A DNA stretch of 64,000 nucleotides from JAYEIA01 sp964472505 (GCA_964472505.1 CAYYQW010000010.1:1-64000); one strand, 5' to 3'. Counted from the first letter of the stretch, positions 1-8,989 are shown. Numbers and translations are program-made. Notes: generated from the letters alone by a model not told the origin.

Positions 1-194
1 TTTGCCTGTTAAAAAAAATTGCAAGCCACAAAAATAGTAAGGAATCTCTTAATTTCAACAAAATATGGCTTTATTTTTTGAGCACAAAAACTTTCATCCG
101 GATTATTACGGAAATATATTTTTCATACAATCATCATTTTTTCGTAATATTGCCTGAAATAAAACAAAACAAGTACAAACAACGATCATTACAA

Positions 195-857
195 ATGAAA
201 CAAATAATTTTTCCGGTTCTCATTATTTTCTTAATCGCTTCCTGCAATTCGGAAGATACAGAAAAAGACCACAATAAACGCTACGACATAGAAAGTGCCA
301 TTGTAAAATATAACACCGACATGATGGGTATTCAGTCGGAATCGGTTTTATATTTCACCGATTACGGAGCTATGGAATGTACCGACAGCAAAGCCAAACA
401 CATGGGGCAAGAAAGTCATTCAAGGCGTTTCATAAAAGACGGCTATGCCTACACGCTGGATATGAATAATAAATCCGGCTCAAAAATGAAAACAGAAAAA
501 CTGCCCGACAGCGTTATGAATCCGGAAGATATTGATTTTAAGAATATTCCCAAAGGGATAAAAAAAAGGTATAACATTCAGCTGCAAGGCGAAGAAACCG
601 TAATTGGGAAAACCTGCAAAGTATATACAATGGAAATAAAGCCTGGGAAAGCCAAACAAATCATTTCAGTTTGGAAAAACATTCCGTTACGAATTGAATT
701 TGTGGACGAAGGCATTCAAATCATTACCACGGCTACCGAAATTAAGGAAAAGCCCGATTTGCCGAAAGAAATCTTCACAGTTCCCGATGATTTCACAATT
801 TCTGAGTATAAAGACGAAACAGAGGAAAACAAATCAAGCACTGAACAACCAAGTTAA
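195..857 (+). CDS. Predicted lipoprotein of unknown function
   Basis: About 220 residues. I start it at the ATG at 195, not at an upstream TTG, because this gives a clean lipoprotein signal: a lysine, a hydrophobic stretch and the lipobox LIASC-N at residues 11-16. The rest is hydrophilic, with a DUF4412-like look: a GKTCKVYTMEIK segment and a late PDDF segment are typical of periplasmic bacteroidete proteins that report on a modified residue, but I do not recognise a named family with certainty. It ends 8 bases before the glycosyltransferase ATG, so the two are probably co-transcribed. The C-terminus is rich in Glu, Lys and Ser. No function is assigned. Confidence 0.75.
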   Translation: MKQIIFPVLIIFLIASCNSEDTEKDHNKRYDIESAIVKYNTDMMGIQSESVLYFTDYGAMECTDSKAKHMGQESHSRRFIKDGYAYTLDMNNKSGSKMKTEKLPDSVMNPEDIDFKNIPKGIKKRYNIQLQGEETVIGKTCKVYTMEIKPGKAKQIISVWKNIPLRIEFVDEGIQIITTATEIKEKPDLPKEIFTVPDDFTISEYKDETEENKSSTEQPS

Positions 858-865
858 AAGCTAAA

Positions 866-1993
866 ATGCCCGAACTAATTTTCATAATCGGAATAACAAC
901 GGGCATTTTATATTTTGTGATGATTTCAGCTTTTACGGCGGGTTTTCTGAATCTGCAAAAAAGAGGAAATCCGAATATAGCAGACAAGCAGCACAAACTT
1001 CCCAAAATCAGCATTCTTATAGCATTCAGAAATGAAACTCACACGCTTCCCAAGCTGCTTCAGCGGCTCGATGAACAAAATTATCCCAAACACTCGTATG
1101 AAATTATCTGTATAAACGACCACTCAAAAGACGATGGTTTTGAGAAAATGCAGACGTTATCGGAAGCATCTGAGAATATTCTGCTCTTTAGTTTAGAAGC
1201 AGCCTCGGAAGGGAAAAAAGCAGCCTTGCAGTACGGCGTTTCAAAAGCAAACTATGATTTAATTTGCGTTACGGACGCAGACAGCAGGCCCGGCAAAAAT
1301 TTCCTAAAAAGTATCGGGCTGCATTATAACAAAACAGCTGCACAGATGATAAATCTTCCGATTATTATGCAGGGAAAGAGCTTTTGGAGCAAATTTCAGG
1401 CTGCGGAATTCATGAGCCTTACGGCTTCATCTGCAGGTTCGGCAGGTATCGGATTTCCAATATTAAGCAACGGCGCCGGTATGGTTTTTGAAAAAAAAGC
1501 CTTCAAAAACTTAAATACTAAAGAAGCTTCCGGCGATGATATGTTTTTATTGCATTCCGTTAAAAAGAATGCCGGAAAGAATGAATTTCTGCTTTCAAAG
1601 CAAGCTGTTGTGGAAACAGCCGCCTCAAAAAATATAAGCGCTTTTATTGCTCAGCGTTTGCGCTGGGTATCCAAATTTAAAAGCTATAAAGATGCGGAAA
1701 CAATATTTGCTGGATTGTTGGTTTTCATTTACAATTTGATTCTTCTTTCAGCTTTTGCGGGAAGCATTTTTAATGCCGATTGGCTTGAACTTTCACTCTT
1801 GATGCTTTTACTAAAAATTCTTCCGGATACCGTATTAGAAATTGCTGCTTTAAGCTACTTTAAAAAGCTTTATCTGCTGCCGTATTATCTGCTTTGGATT
1901 CCGATATATCCGATTTATACCGTTATTTTTGGCATTGCGGGTCAGCTTTCAAAAAACATTCGCTGGAAAGGCCGAAACATATTATTGAATTAG
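866..1993 (+). CDS. Membrane-anchored family 2 glycosyltransferase
   Basis: 375 residues. An N-terminal membrane helix (about 4-27) is followed by a GT-A domain with the family 2 opening ISILIAFRNE (about 49-58), the nucleotide-binding CINDHSKDDG, the metal-binding DADS (about 137-140), an SGDDMFL acceptor motif and the QRLRWVSK motif (QxxRW), which marks processive or lipid-linked family 2 enzymes. Two to three hydrophobic helices close the protein (about 285-360). It probably transfers a sugar to a lipid or envelope glycan at the cytoplasmic membrane; donor and acceptor cannot be read. The stop codon TAG lies inside the terminal inverted repeat of a small repeat element (1985-2208), so the present C-terminus was set by that insertion. 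Confidence 0.88.
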   Translation: MPELIFIIGITTGILYFVMISAFTAGFLNLQKRGNPNIADKQHKLPKISILIAFRNETHTLPKLLQRLDEQNYPKHSYEIICINDHSKDDGFEKMQTLSEASENILLFSLEAASEGKKAALQYGVSKANYDLICVTDADSRPGKNFLKSIGLHYNKTAAQMINLPIIMQGKSFWSKFQAAEFMSLTASSAGSAGIGFPILSNGAGMVFEKKAFKNLNTKEASGDDMFLLHSVKKNAGKNEFLLSKQAVVETAASKNISAFIAQRLRWVSKFKSYKDAETIFAGLLVFIYNLILLSAFAGSIFNADWLELSLLMLLLKILPDTVLEIAALSYFKKLYLLPYYLLWIPIYPIYTVIFGIAGQLSKNIRWKGRNILLN

Positions 1994-2208
1994 GCATTTT
2001 ATTAATATTTACATTATTTTGATTCACAGGCTTTACAAAAGCTATGATATGCAAAAATATTTCTACGATTAAGCATGGAGGCTACAAAATATGATTTTTC
2101 ACGCATTTATATTCTATCAATCCCCCTGCCCCCTTCTCCAAGGGGGAATTCAAAAATCGCCGGTCTGATGTAATTTTAAAATTTGTCGTATTCATACACC
2201 TAATTCAA
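1985..2208. mobile_element. MITE-like element, copy 1
   Basis: A 224-bp non-coding element bounded by TTGAATTAGGC (1985-1995) and its near-complement ACCTAATTCAA (2198-2208). Read from its right end on the minus strand, its first 45 or so bases match the ends of the two elements that flank trxB (for example a shared TTACATC about 35 bases in). The middle is different and carries a CCCCCTT/AAGGGGG hairpin (2129-2146). No transposase is encoded, so it would need one from elsewhere. It fills the whole gap between the glycosyltransferase and the T9SS gene. Confidence 0.6.
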
Positions 2209-2213
2209 CATAG

Positions 2214-3656
2214 TTATTTCCCGATAAATAATTTTTCGGTATAAACGGCGTTTTCCCCTTCTATACTTATCAAATACAAGCCTTCGGGTAATGGCGGCAA
2301 AGGCAGGCTGTACGAAATACCGTCTCCGGAGGCTGTTTCGGAAAACAATAATTTCCCGGTTAGGCTGTATATCCTAACAAGGCTGATACGCTCATTAATT
2401 CTGTTATCGATACGCAATTCATGTTTTGCCGGATTGGGATGCAAGCGAAAAGGCGATTTTCCGGAAAGGCCAACTGCAGAAACCGGTTGATCAACAGATA
2501 CGGTCCATTCTTGCAAATAATCCGAGTTTCTGTGCTTTACTTCGTAAATAACCGGGCCACGCGAAAAATCCTGTTCCGCACCGGAGGGCGGGCTTGTCGT
2601 GAAATCAGAATATACCTGAATCTCGGGAACGAGAGCTTCCAAGCTTGTATCGCCGGGCATGGTGAGCCGCACTTCATAATCCGGAGCTCCCGAAATAAGC
2701 GTTTCACCGATTTGCCCCTCAATATAAAAAGCTAATATATCCGGGCTGGAATTATCCACGTTCACCATCCAGGATTGTGATACTTTCGCAGCCTCATTGG
2801 TAACGACATATTGCACCGGTCCTTGCGAGAAATCAACCGTATCATTGTTGGCCGGTTGGGAAATAAATCCCGCAGGGACTTGTACTGCCGGCACCAATTC
2901 AGTGAGCGCGGAATCATAGGGCATGGTAAGATCAACTTGATAATCCGGTTCATTGGTTATTTGGGTTCCGGTAATCTGGCCGGGAATTTCAAAGCTAAGC
3001 AACTCGGGAAAAGGCGAAGCATAACGTCCGTAAACATTCATAATAATGTGCATATCGGGATATCCGATTTGTGCCAAACTAACCGGTTTCTCTCTGTTGC
3101 AGGAAGGCGCTCGTATATATGAAGGAGCAGTCTGGCCAAGGCTGTTGGACGCTATAAAAAAATAATTTTGCTCTTCCGTCCCGTCCGGAGTTAAGACTTC
3201 GACCACCAGGTTTTGTCTTGCCGGTACTGAAACTATTTCGGTAATCGGGTAATTAACTAAAGTATCCGAATCGCTGTCGTAATAAACGGCTTCCTGCTCA
3301 TACAGCAAAGTCATGCTGTCCGGGACAAGCGGGGAGCTTTCCGGCATGGTATAGAATTTAAGTTTAATAATTTGCAAACCGTCTGTACCTTGTGCCATAG
3401 CAGCACCGATTACAACATTCTCAACAATCCATTCTCCGTTTATATAGAAATCATTGTATAAATCAAAATTACGGTAATATGAATTTTCATAATGTACCCC
3501 GTTTTGATTACATGAAATTGAGCTTGATTCTTCAATATCGGTGTTTAGAGAATGTGTAACCAAAATTTGTATATCTGTCTTGTCGGCTTCCTGTCCATAG
3601 ATATGGCTACCCGCAATTATAAGCAGCAGAAATAAAAGCAATTTATGAGTTGTCAT
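2214..3656 (-). CDS. Secreted protein with DUF5018-like repeats and T9SS sorting domain
   Basis: 480 residues. A signal peptide (MTTHKLLLFLLLIIAGSHIYGQ) is followed by a beta-rich domain of about 190 residues that I cannot name. Next come two tandem repeats of about 80 residues (about 215-300 and 300-385), each with a GQI-T-I-x-xPDY-V-LTMP-D--L--LVP-IQV pattern and a closing W-V-VD, like the DUF5018 immunoglobulin-like repeats of bacteroidete surface proteins. The last 80 residues are a Por secretion tail (PFRLHPNPAKHEL ... GLYLISI ... EKLFIGK), which sends the protein through the type IX system and anchors it on the surface or releases it. Likely an adhesin or a substrate-binding surface protein; the ligand is unknown. 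Confidence 0.8.
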   Translation of the reverse strand: MTTHKLLLFLLLIIAGSHIYGQEADKTDIQILVTHSLNTDIEESSSISCNQNGVHYENSYYRNFDLYNDFYINGEWIVENVVIGAAMAQGTDGLQIIKLKFYTMPESSPLVPDSMTLLYEQEAVYYDSDSDTLVNYPITEIVSVPARQNLVVEVLTPDGTEEQNYFFIASNSLGQTAPSYIRAPSCNREKPVSLAQIGYPDMHIIMNVYGRYASPFPELLSFEIPGQITGTQITNEPDYQVDLTMPYDSALTELVPAVQVPAGFISQPANNDTVDFSQGPVQYVVTNEAAKVSQSWMVNVDNSSPDILAFYIEGQIGETLISGAPDYEVRLTMPGDTSLEALVPEIQVYSDFTTSPPSGAEQDFSRGPVIYEVKHRNSDYLQEWTVSVDQPVSAVGLSGKSPFRLHPNPAKHELRIDNRINERISLVRIYSLTGKLLFSETASGDGISYSLPLPPLPEGLYLISIEGENAVYTEKLFIGK

Positions 3657-3740
3657 AAGGTATCATTTTTTCAGTGCTAAGATAAGAAGAAAACTTACAG
3701 ACAATGCAGCGGTTCGGGAAAACTTTTTTGAATAACTGTT

Positions 3741-3780
3741 TAAAGCAAAAAAGGAGAGCGTTTTGCTCTCCTTTGCTTTA
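3741..3780 (-). terminator. Rho-independent terminator of the ribosomal operon
   Basis: Read on the minus strand there is a GGAGAGC / GCTCTCC stem with a 5-base AT-rich loop, followed by a run of six T. It stands 18-57 bases after the rplQ stop codon and closes the long leftward operon. Outer TAAAGC/GCTTTA bases extend the pairing, so it could also stop transcription coming from the other side. Confidence 0.85.
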
Positions 3781-3797
3781 AACAATGTAAAATGATA

Positions 3798-4349
3798 TTA
3801 CTCGTTTTTATTGTCGTTTTCTTCTTTATCGGTATCGGTATTTTCATCAACAGGAGCTTCAGTTTCAGCTTGTTCTTCTGTTTTAGTATCAACGGCTTGT
3901 TCATTCTGCTCCGTAGATTTTGAAGCACCTGAGCTTCCGCGTCGTGTTCGTTTTTTCTTTCCGCTTCCGGGTTTGTCGGTGAAATATTCTTCGTTATAAT
4001 CTACCAATTCGATATAACACATTTCAGCGTTATCGCCAAGTCGATTATTTGTTTTTAAAATGCGCGTATAGCCACCGGGACGATCCGTTACTTTTTTAGC
4101 CACTTCTCGGAAGAGTATATTAACGGCATCTTTGCTTTGCAAGGCTCTGAATACCATTCTTCTTGAATGTGTGGTATCGCTCTTTGAACGATTTATAACC
4201 GGCTCAACAAATACTCTCAGAGCTTTGGCTTTGGCAACAGTTGTTCTGATGCGTTTGTGCTCAATTAGAGAAATTGCCATATTCCGAAGCATTGATTTCC
4301 TGTGAGCGGTCTTTCTGCTTAAATGATTAAATTTCTTTCTGTGTCTCAT
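3798..4349 (-). CDS. rplQ: 50S ribosomal protein L17
   Basis: 183 residues. The first 120 or so are canonical L17 (MRHRKKFNHLSRKTAHR, then LFREVAKKVTDRPGGYTRI). L17 sits at the polypeptide exit-tunnel region of the large subunit. The remaining 60 residues are a low-complexity tail, first basic (KKKRTRRG) then very acidic (Glu, Asp, Thr), as is usual for L17 of Bacteroidota and absent in E. coli. It is the last gene of the operon and starts 3 bases after the rpoA stop. Confidence 0.98.
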   Translation of the reverse strand: MRHRKKFNHLSRKTAHRKSMLRNMAISLIEHKRIRTTVAKAKALRVFVEPVINRSKSDTTHSRRMVFRALQSKDAVNILFREVAKKVTDRPGGYTRILKTNNRLGDNAEMCYIELVDYNEEYFTDKPGSGKKKRTRRGSSGASKSTEQNEQAVDTKTEEQAETEAPVDENTDTDKEENDNKNE

Positions 4350-4352
4350 TTG

Positions 4353-5342
4353 TTATTCTTTGTCTAATTTATACTTTGCTACATCCATACCAAAATTAAG
4401 CCCTCTGGTTTCGAGCAAGTCTTCAATTTCGGCGAGTGATTTCTTTCCGAAATTTCTAAATTTCAATAAATCGTTTCTGTTGTAAACCACAAGTTCTCCG
4501 AGTGTATCAACATCAGCAGCCTTTAAGCAGTTAAGAGCACGTACTGAAAGATCGAGATCAACGAGATTTGTTTTAAGAAGTTGACGCATGTGCAATATCT
4601 CTTCATCAAATTCTGTATTCTCTTTTTTCTCGTCGGAATCAAGTGAGATTTTCTCATCAGAAAAGAGCATAAAGTGCTGTATTAATATTTTAGCAGCTTC
4701 TTTAAGAGCCTCTTTGGGATGAATGGAACCGTCGGTCTCAATATCAAATATCAGTTTTTCGTAGTCGGTTTTTTGTCCTACCCGATAATTCTCAACGGCA
4801 TATTTTACGTTTTTGATGGGTGTAAAGATGGAATCAACGGCAATAAGTCCTATTTCAGGTGAAATGTCGTGCATTTCGGCCGGAAGATAGCCTCTGCCTT
4901 TCTCTATTCGGAATTCGGTTTGAATTCGAGCGGATTTTTCCATTTTACAAATAACTAAGTCCGGATTGAGTACTTCAAAACCGTTTAAGTATTTGTTGAT
5001 ATCGCCGGCTTTAAATTCTTCGGCATCCGAAACATTAACCACAACACTTTCAATATCAGTATCTTCGACTGTTTGTCTGAAACGTACTTGTTTAAGGTTA
5101 AGAATGATATTCGGAACATCTTCATAAATACCGGGAATGGTTGAAAATTCGTGTTGTACACTTTCAAACTTTACCGATGTTATTGCAAAACCTTCTAAAG
5201 ATGACAAAAGGATTCTCCTTAAGGCGTTCCCTATGGTAATACCATATCCGGGTTCCAAGGGGCGAAATTCGAATCGACCGCTGAAATCATCGGACTCAAT
5301 CATTATTACTTTATCCGGCTTTTGGAAATCTAAAATTGCCAT
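4353..5342 (-). CDS. rpoA: DNA-directed RNA polymerase subunit alpha
   Basis: 329 residues, the full two-domain alpha subunit. The N-terminal assembly domain (about 1-230) contains GYGITIGNALRRILLSSL, the dimerisation signature. After a linker rich in Glu and Lys, the C-terminal domain (about 255-320) has the DLSVRALNCLKAADVDTLGEL and FRNFGKKSLAEI helix-hairpin-helix segments that contact DNA and activators. It lies in the usual alpha-operon order rpsM-rpsK-rpsD-rpoA-rplQ, with gaps of 21 and 3 bases to its neighbours. Confidence 0.99.
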   Translation of the reverse strand: MAILDFQKPDKVIMIESDDFSGRFEFRPLEPGYGITIGNALRRILLSSLEGFAITSVKFESVQHEFSTIPGIYEDVPNIILNLKQVRFRQTVEDTDIESVVVNVSDAEEFKAGDINKYLNGFEVLNPDLVICKMEKSARIQTEFRIEKGRGYLPAEMHDISPEIGLIAVDSIFTPIKNVKYAVENYRVGQKTDYEKLIFDIETDGSIHPKEALKEAAKILIQHFMLFSDEKISLDSDEKKENTEFDEEILHMRQLLKTNLVDLDLSVRALNCLKAADVDTLGELVVYNRNDLLKFRNFGKKSLAEIEDLLETRGLNFGMDVAKYKLDKE

Positions 5343-5363
5343 AAGTGAAAATTCTGAGTTTAA

Positions 5364-5972
5364 TTATTTAGAGTATAGCTCTACGATGAGTTGTTCTTTG
5401 ATATTCTCGGGAATATCTTCTCGTGCGGGTTCGTTTAAGAATTTACCGGCCATTTGTTCTTGATCCCACTCCAACCATGAATACAGGTTGTGATTTGCGC
5501 GCTCAAGTGATTCACGAATGTGTTCAAGAGATTTTGATTTCTCTCTGACACCAATGATATCATTGTCACGCACCATGTATGAGGGAATGTCCAATACCTT
5601 ACCGTTTACGGTAATATGACGATGGCTTACAATTTGTCTTGCGCCGTCTCGTGTAGGAGCAATTCCTAAGCGGAACACTACGTTATCGAGTCTGGATTCC
5701 AATAATTGTAAAAACACCTCACCGGTATTACCTTTAATACGGTCGGCTTTTTTGAACAAATTATAAAATTGTTTTTCCAGTAATCCGTAGGTATATTTAG
5801 CTTTTTGTTTTTCTTTAAGCTGTACACCGTACTCAGATACTTTCTTTCTTCGTTTTGAAGGACCGTGTTGTCCGGGCGGATATTTTTTGTTCTCAAAATT
5901 TCTGTCCGGGCCAAATATGGGTTCTCCAAACTTCCGCGAAATTTTTGTCTTTGGGCCTCTGTATCTTGCCAT
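5364..5972 (-). CDS. rpsD: 30S ribosomal protein S4
   Basis: 202 residues. MARYRGPKTKISRKFGEPIFG opens the protein and the S4 RNA-binding domain (about 92-155) has SRLDNVVFRLGIAPTRDGARQIVSHRHITVNGK. It is a primary 16S rRNA binder that starts 30S assembly and, in several bacteria, represses its own operon. No zinc-binding cysteine cluster is present in the N-terminus, so this is the Cys-free form. A single copy is seen, inside the alpha operon. Confidence 0.98.
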   Translation of the reverse strand: MARYRGPKTKISRKFGEPIFGPDRNFENKKYPPGQHGPSKRRKKVSEYGVQLKEKQKAKYTYGLLEKQFYNLFKKADRIKGNTGEVFLQLLESRLDNVVFRLGIAPTRDGARQIVSHRHITVNGKVLDIPSYMVRDNDIIGVREKSKSLEHIRESLERANHNLYSWLEWDQEQMAGKFLNEPAREDIPENIKEQLIVELYSK

Positions 5973-6003
5973 TTATAAAATGATTTATAATTGTTTTAAA
6001 AAA

Positions 6004-6426
6004 TTAAACTCTTCTGCGTTTCGAGGGTCTGCAACCGTTGTGGGGCAATGGCGTTACATCAATAATTTCACTTACGGTAACACCGGTATTATGGATTGCT
6101 CTTATAGCTGCTTCGCGCCCGTTTCCGGGACCTTTTACATAAACTTTTACTTTGCGCAGTCCGAGTTCATAAGCTTCTTTTGCACATTCTTCGGCAGCGG
6201 TTTGTGCTGCATAAGGCGTGTTTTTCTTTGAGCCCCTAAACCCTTTTTTACCGGCCGAAGACCAAGATATGGCTTCACCGTTACTATTGGTCAAAGTAAT
6301 GATTATATTGTTGAAAGAAGAGTGAATAAAAGCTTTTCCTTGAGCTTCTATCACCACTTTTTTCTTAACTACTTTGGTGCTTCGTTTTTTTCCTTTAACA
6401 CCTTTTTGTACTTGTTTTTTAGCCAT
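6004..6426 (-). CDS. rpsK: 30S ribosomal protein S11
   Basis: 140 residues. After a 20-residue Lys-rich N-terminal extension come the S11 landmarks FIHSSFNNIIITLTN, SAGKKGFRGSKKNTPYAAQ and the highly conserved C-terminal HNGCRPSKRRRV. S11 lies on the 30S platform near the mRNA exit and the 3' end of 16S rRNA. It starts 11 bases after rpsM. Confidence 0.98.
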   Translation of the reverse strand: MAKKQVQKGVKGKKRSTKVVKKKVVIEAQGKAFIHSSFNNIIITLTNSNGEAISWSSAGKKGFRGSKKNTPYAAQTAAEECAKEAYELGLRKVKVYVKGPGNGREAAIRAIHNTGVTVSEIIDVTPLPHNGCRPSKRRRV

Positions 6427-6437
6427 AATTTAAAAAA

Positions 6438-6788
6438 TTAAATAACCCTTCGTTTTTTTCTGGTTTGCGCATTGTTTTTTGTTTTCTGACCGCGCACGGG
6501 TAATCCTGCACGATGTCTCTTTCCTCTGTAACATCCAATCTCTTTAAGACGCTTAATGTTAAGGTTCTTTTCCGACCGCAATTCACCTTCTATGGTATAA
6601 TCGTCCAGAATGATATTACGAAGCAGCTTACGCTGATCATCGTTCCAATCCTGCACTTTTGCATTACGATCAATCTTGGCTTTATCGAGTATTTTTTGTG
6701 CTGTGCTTTTGCCTAATCCGTAGATATAGGTAAGAGCAATCTCGCCTCTTTTGTTATCCGGTATGTCTACACCTGCTATTCTGGCCAT
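6438..6788 (-). CDS. rpsM: 30S ribosomal protein S13
   Basis: 116 residues. MARIAGVDIPDNKRGEIALTY, the helix-two-turn-helix segment GLGKSTAQKIL and the basic tail RHRAGLPVRGQKTKNNAQTRK are diagnostic of S13, the 30S head protein that makes the inter-subunit bridges with L5 and contacts the P-site tRNA. It follows rpmJ after 25 bases. Confidence 0.98.
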   Translation of the reverse strand: MARIAGVDIPDNKRGEIALTYIYGLGKSTAQKILDKAKIDRNAKVQDWNDDQRKLLRNIILDDYTIEGELRSEKNLNIKRLKEIGCYRGKRHRAGLPVRGQKTKNNAQTRKKRRVI

Positions 6789-6813
6789 ATTCTAAGTTTG
6801 TATTGTTTGTAAT

Positions 6814-6930
6814 TTAACCTTGACGTTGCTTAAATTTCGGGTTTTTCTTATTGATGACGTACAAGCGTCCTTTTCGCTTTACAATCTGACAATCTGCCGA
6901 TCGTTTCTTTACTGATGCTTTTACTTTCAT
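6814..6930 (-). CDS. rpmJ: 50S ribosomal protein L36 (zinc-less form)
   Basis: A 38-residue protein read on the minus strand from ATG at 6930 to TAA at 6814: it begins MKVKASVKKRSADCQIVKRK and ends NKKNPKFKQRQG. The usual L36 zinc ligands (C-x2-C-x12-C-x4-H) are reduced to one cysteine, so this is the C-minus form usual in Bacteroidota. L36 stabilises domains of 23S rRNA in the large subunit. It fits exactly between infA (3 bases) and rpsM (25 bases), its normal place. Confidence 0.95.
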   Translation of the reverse strand: MKVKASVKKRSADCQIVKRKGRLYVINKKNPKFKQRQG

Positions 6931-6933
6931 GTC

Positions 6934-7155
6934 TTAGTTTTTATATCTGTATGTTATTCTTCCTTTTGTTAAATCGTAGGGCGACATTTCCAATTTCACT
7001 TTATCGCCGGGCAAAATTCGTATGTAATTCATTCTCATTTTTCCTGCAATATGAGCGGTAATGACGTGTCCGTTTTCGAGTTCTACTCTAAACATAGCGT
7101 TTGGGAGCGATTCGGTAACTATACCTTCTTGTTCTATTGCATCTTTCTTTGACAT
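6934..7155 (-). CDS. infA: Translation initiation factor IF-1
   Basis: 73 residues, a single OB-fold. MSKKDAIEQEGIVTESLPNA, the segment FRVELENGHVITAHIAGKMRMNYIRILPGDKV and the end DLTKGRITYRYK match IF-1 along the whole length. It blocks the ribosomal A site during initiation together with IF-2 and IF-3. Its start is only 20 bases from the secY stop codon; the map gene that often stands here in relatives is missing. Confidence 0.98.
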   Translation of the reverse strand: MSKKDAIEQEGIVTESLPNAMFRVELENGHVITAHIAGKMRMNYIRILPGDKVKLEMSPYDLTKGRITYRYKN

Positions 7156-7175
7156 ATACTTTCTGTGATTTTGAT

Positions 7176-8519
7176 TTACATTGACATTGTGCTTGCACCG
7201 CCTTTGCCTTTAATTCGTCCGGACTTCATAAGTCCGTCGTATCTGCGCATTAGGAGATGACTTTCTATTTGTTGCAAAGTATCTAAAACTACACCCACTA
7301 AAATCAGCAGTGAAGTTCCTCCGTAGAACTGTGCAAACTGGTTATTTACACCCGCTATCATGGCAAATGCCGGCAGTATGGCAACCAGTGCCAAAAATAC
7401 TGAGCCCGGAAAGGTGATTCGCGACATGATCGAGTCAAGATGTTCAATGGTTTTTCGTCCGGGTTTTACTCCGGGGATGAATCCACCGTTTTTCTTCATA
7501 TCCTCGGCCATCTGAGTTGGGTTAACCGTAATGGCGGTGTAAAAGTATGTAAAAATAATAACTAATAATCCAAAAACAAAATTATACCAAAAGCCGGTAA
7601 AATCTGCAAAAGCTGAAGCTATTGCGCTGGTGGTTTCGGTATCGAAACCTACAAACATCATCGGTATAAACATGAGTGCCTGAGCAAAAATAATGGGCAT
7701 TACACCGGCTGCGTTTACTTTAAGCGGTATGTATTGGCGTTGTCCGCCGTATTGTTTGTTTCCGACTACGCGTTTGGCATATTGTACGGGTACGCGCCTT
7801 ACGGCTTGCACCAAAGCTATCGTTGCTATAAAAACCATAAACAAGATAACCATTTCAATTAAGAAGGTAATTAAACCGCCGCCTCCTATCGACAAGCGTG
7901 AAGTTACCTCTGCTGCTGTGGCCTGCGGCAGGTTGGCAATAATACCAATCATAATTATCAGGGAAATACCGTTTCCTACACCTCGGTCGGTAATTTTTTC
8001 ACCCAACCACATGACAAACATGGTTCCGGCTACCATTATAATAATGGATGAAAACCAGAATATCTGACCTTGCATGGCAAATGCTTCAGCAGGTAATTGT
8101 GCCTGCAGGTTAGCCAAATATGCCGGCGCCTGGAAAGCGGTAATTGCCACTGTGAGATATCGTGTAATCTGGGTAATTTTTTTCCTTCCGCTTTCGCCTT
8201 CACGTTGAAGCCTTTGGAAGTAAGGTACAGCCATTCCGAGCAATTGTATCACAATTGAAGCGGAAATGTACGGCATAATACCGAGTGCAAATACAGAAGC
8301 ATTTGCAAATGCACCACCGGAGAACATATTTATCATACCGACAATACCTTGGGCAGCTTGCTGCTGCAACTGATCAAGTTGTAAGGGATCCACTCCGGGA
8401 ATTACAACATGTGCACCAAATCGATATATTAATACCAGTCCGAGGGTTGCAAGAAGTTTATTTCTTAGATCCTCAATTCGGATGATGTTCTGTATTGTCT
8501 CTATAAATTTCTTCATCAA
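7176..8519 (-). CDS. secY: Protein translocase subunit SecY
   Basis: 447 residues with ten hydrophobic helices. The first helix is followed by the plug-region GVDPLQLDQLQ and the glycine-rich GMINMFSGGAFANASVFALGIMPYISASIV; GISLIIMIGIIANLP and the cytoplasmic loop QAVRRVPVQYAKRVVG (ribosome and SecA contact) are typical. It forms the channel of the Sec translocon in the cytoplasmic membrane, with SecE and SecG encoded elsewhere. In the spc cluster, 2 bases after rplO. Confidence 0.99.
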   Translation of the reverse strand: MMKKFIETIQNIIRIEDLRNKLLATLGLVLIYRFGAHVVIPGVDPLQLDQLQQQAAQGIVGMINMFSGGAFANASVFALGIMPYISASIVIQLLGMAVPYFQRLQREGESGRKKITQITRYLTVAITAFQAPAYLANLQAQLPAEAFAMQGQIFWFSSIIIMVAGTMFVMWLGEKITDRGVGNGISLIIMIGIIANLPQATAAEVTSRLSIGGGGLITFLIEMVILFMVFIATIALVQAVRRVPVQYAKRVVGNKQYGGQRQYIPLKVNAAGVMPIIFAQALMFIPMMFVGFDTETTSAIASAFADFTGFWYNFVFGLLVIIFTYFYTAITVNPTQMAEDMKKNGGFIPGVKPGRKTIEHLDSIMSRITFPGSVFLALVAILPAFAMIAGVNNQFAQFYGGTSLLILVGVVLDTLQQIESHLLMRRYDGLMKSGRIKGKGGASTMSM

Positions 8520-8521
8520 TC

Positions 8522-8968
8522 TTAAAGTTTTTCGGCAGTTCCGCCGGCTTTTTCAATAGCTTCAATTGCTGATTTTGAGAATGCGTGAGCTTTTACTTCA
8601 AGTTTGGCAGTTAATTCGCCGTTACCCAAAATTTTATACTTGTCCTTCTTTTGAAGAATTCCGAATTCACGCAATACTTCCATATCTATGGTTGTAATGT
8701 TTTTTTCGTCGGCCAAACGTTGCAATAATTGCAAGTTAACCGGTCTGTATTCAACTTTATTTAAGTTGTTGAATCCAAATTTAGGCAGTCTTCGGTGCAA
8801 GGGCATTTGTCCGCCTTCAAAACCAAAACGCTTGGAATATCCTGAGCGTGATTTTTGACCTTTATGGCCACGTGTTGAGGTACGTCCTTTGCCGGAACCG
8901 ATACCTCTTCCGATTCGTTTTTTATTCCGAACGGAGCCTTCTGCGGGTGTTAAATTACTTAAATCCAT
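8522..8968 (-). CDS. rplO: 50S ribosomal protein L15
   Basis: 148 residues. The Gly/Arg-rich N-terminal arm (RIGRGIGSGKGRTSTRGHKGQKSR) runs through the 23S rRNA core; the globular part ends with VKAHAFSKSAIEAIEKAGGTAE, the L15/L18e signature. A late assembly protein of the 50S subunit. Placed between rpmD and secY. Confidence 0.98.
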   Translation of the reverse strand: MDLSNLTPAEGSVRNKKRIGRGIGSGKGRTSTRGHKGQKSRSGYSKRFGFEGGQMPLHRRLPKFGFNNLNKVEYRPVNLQLLQRLADEKNITTIDMEVLREFGILQKKDKYKILGNGELTAKLEVKAHAFSKSAIEAIEKAGGTAEKL

Positions 8969-8989
8969 CGTTATAAATGCTTTTCAGTG

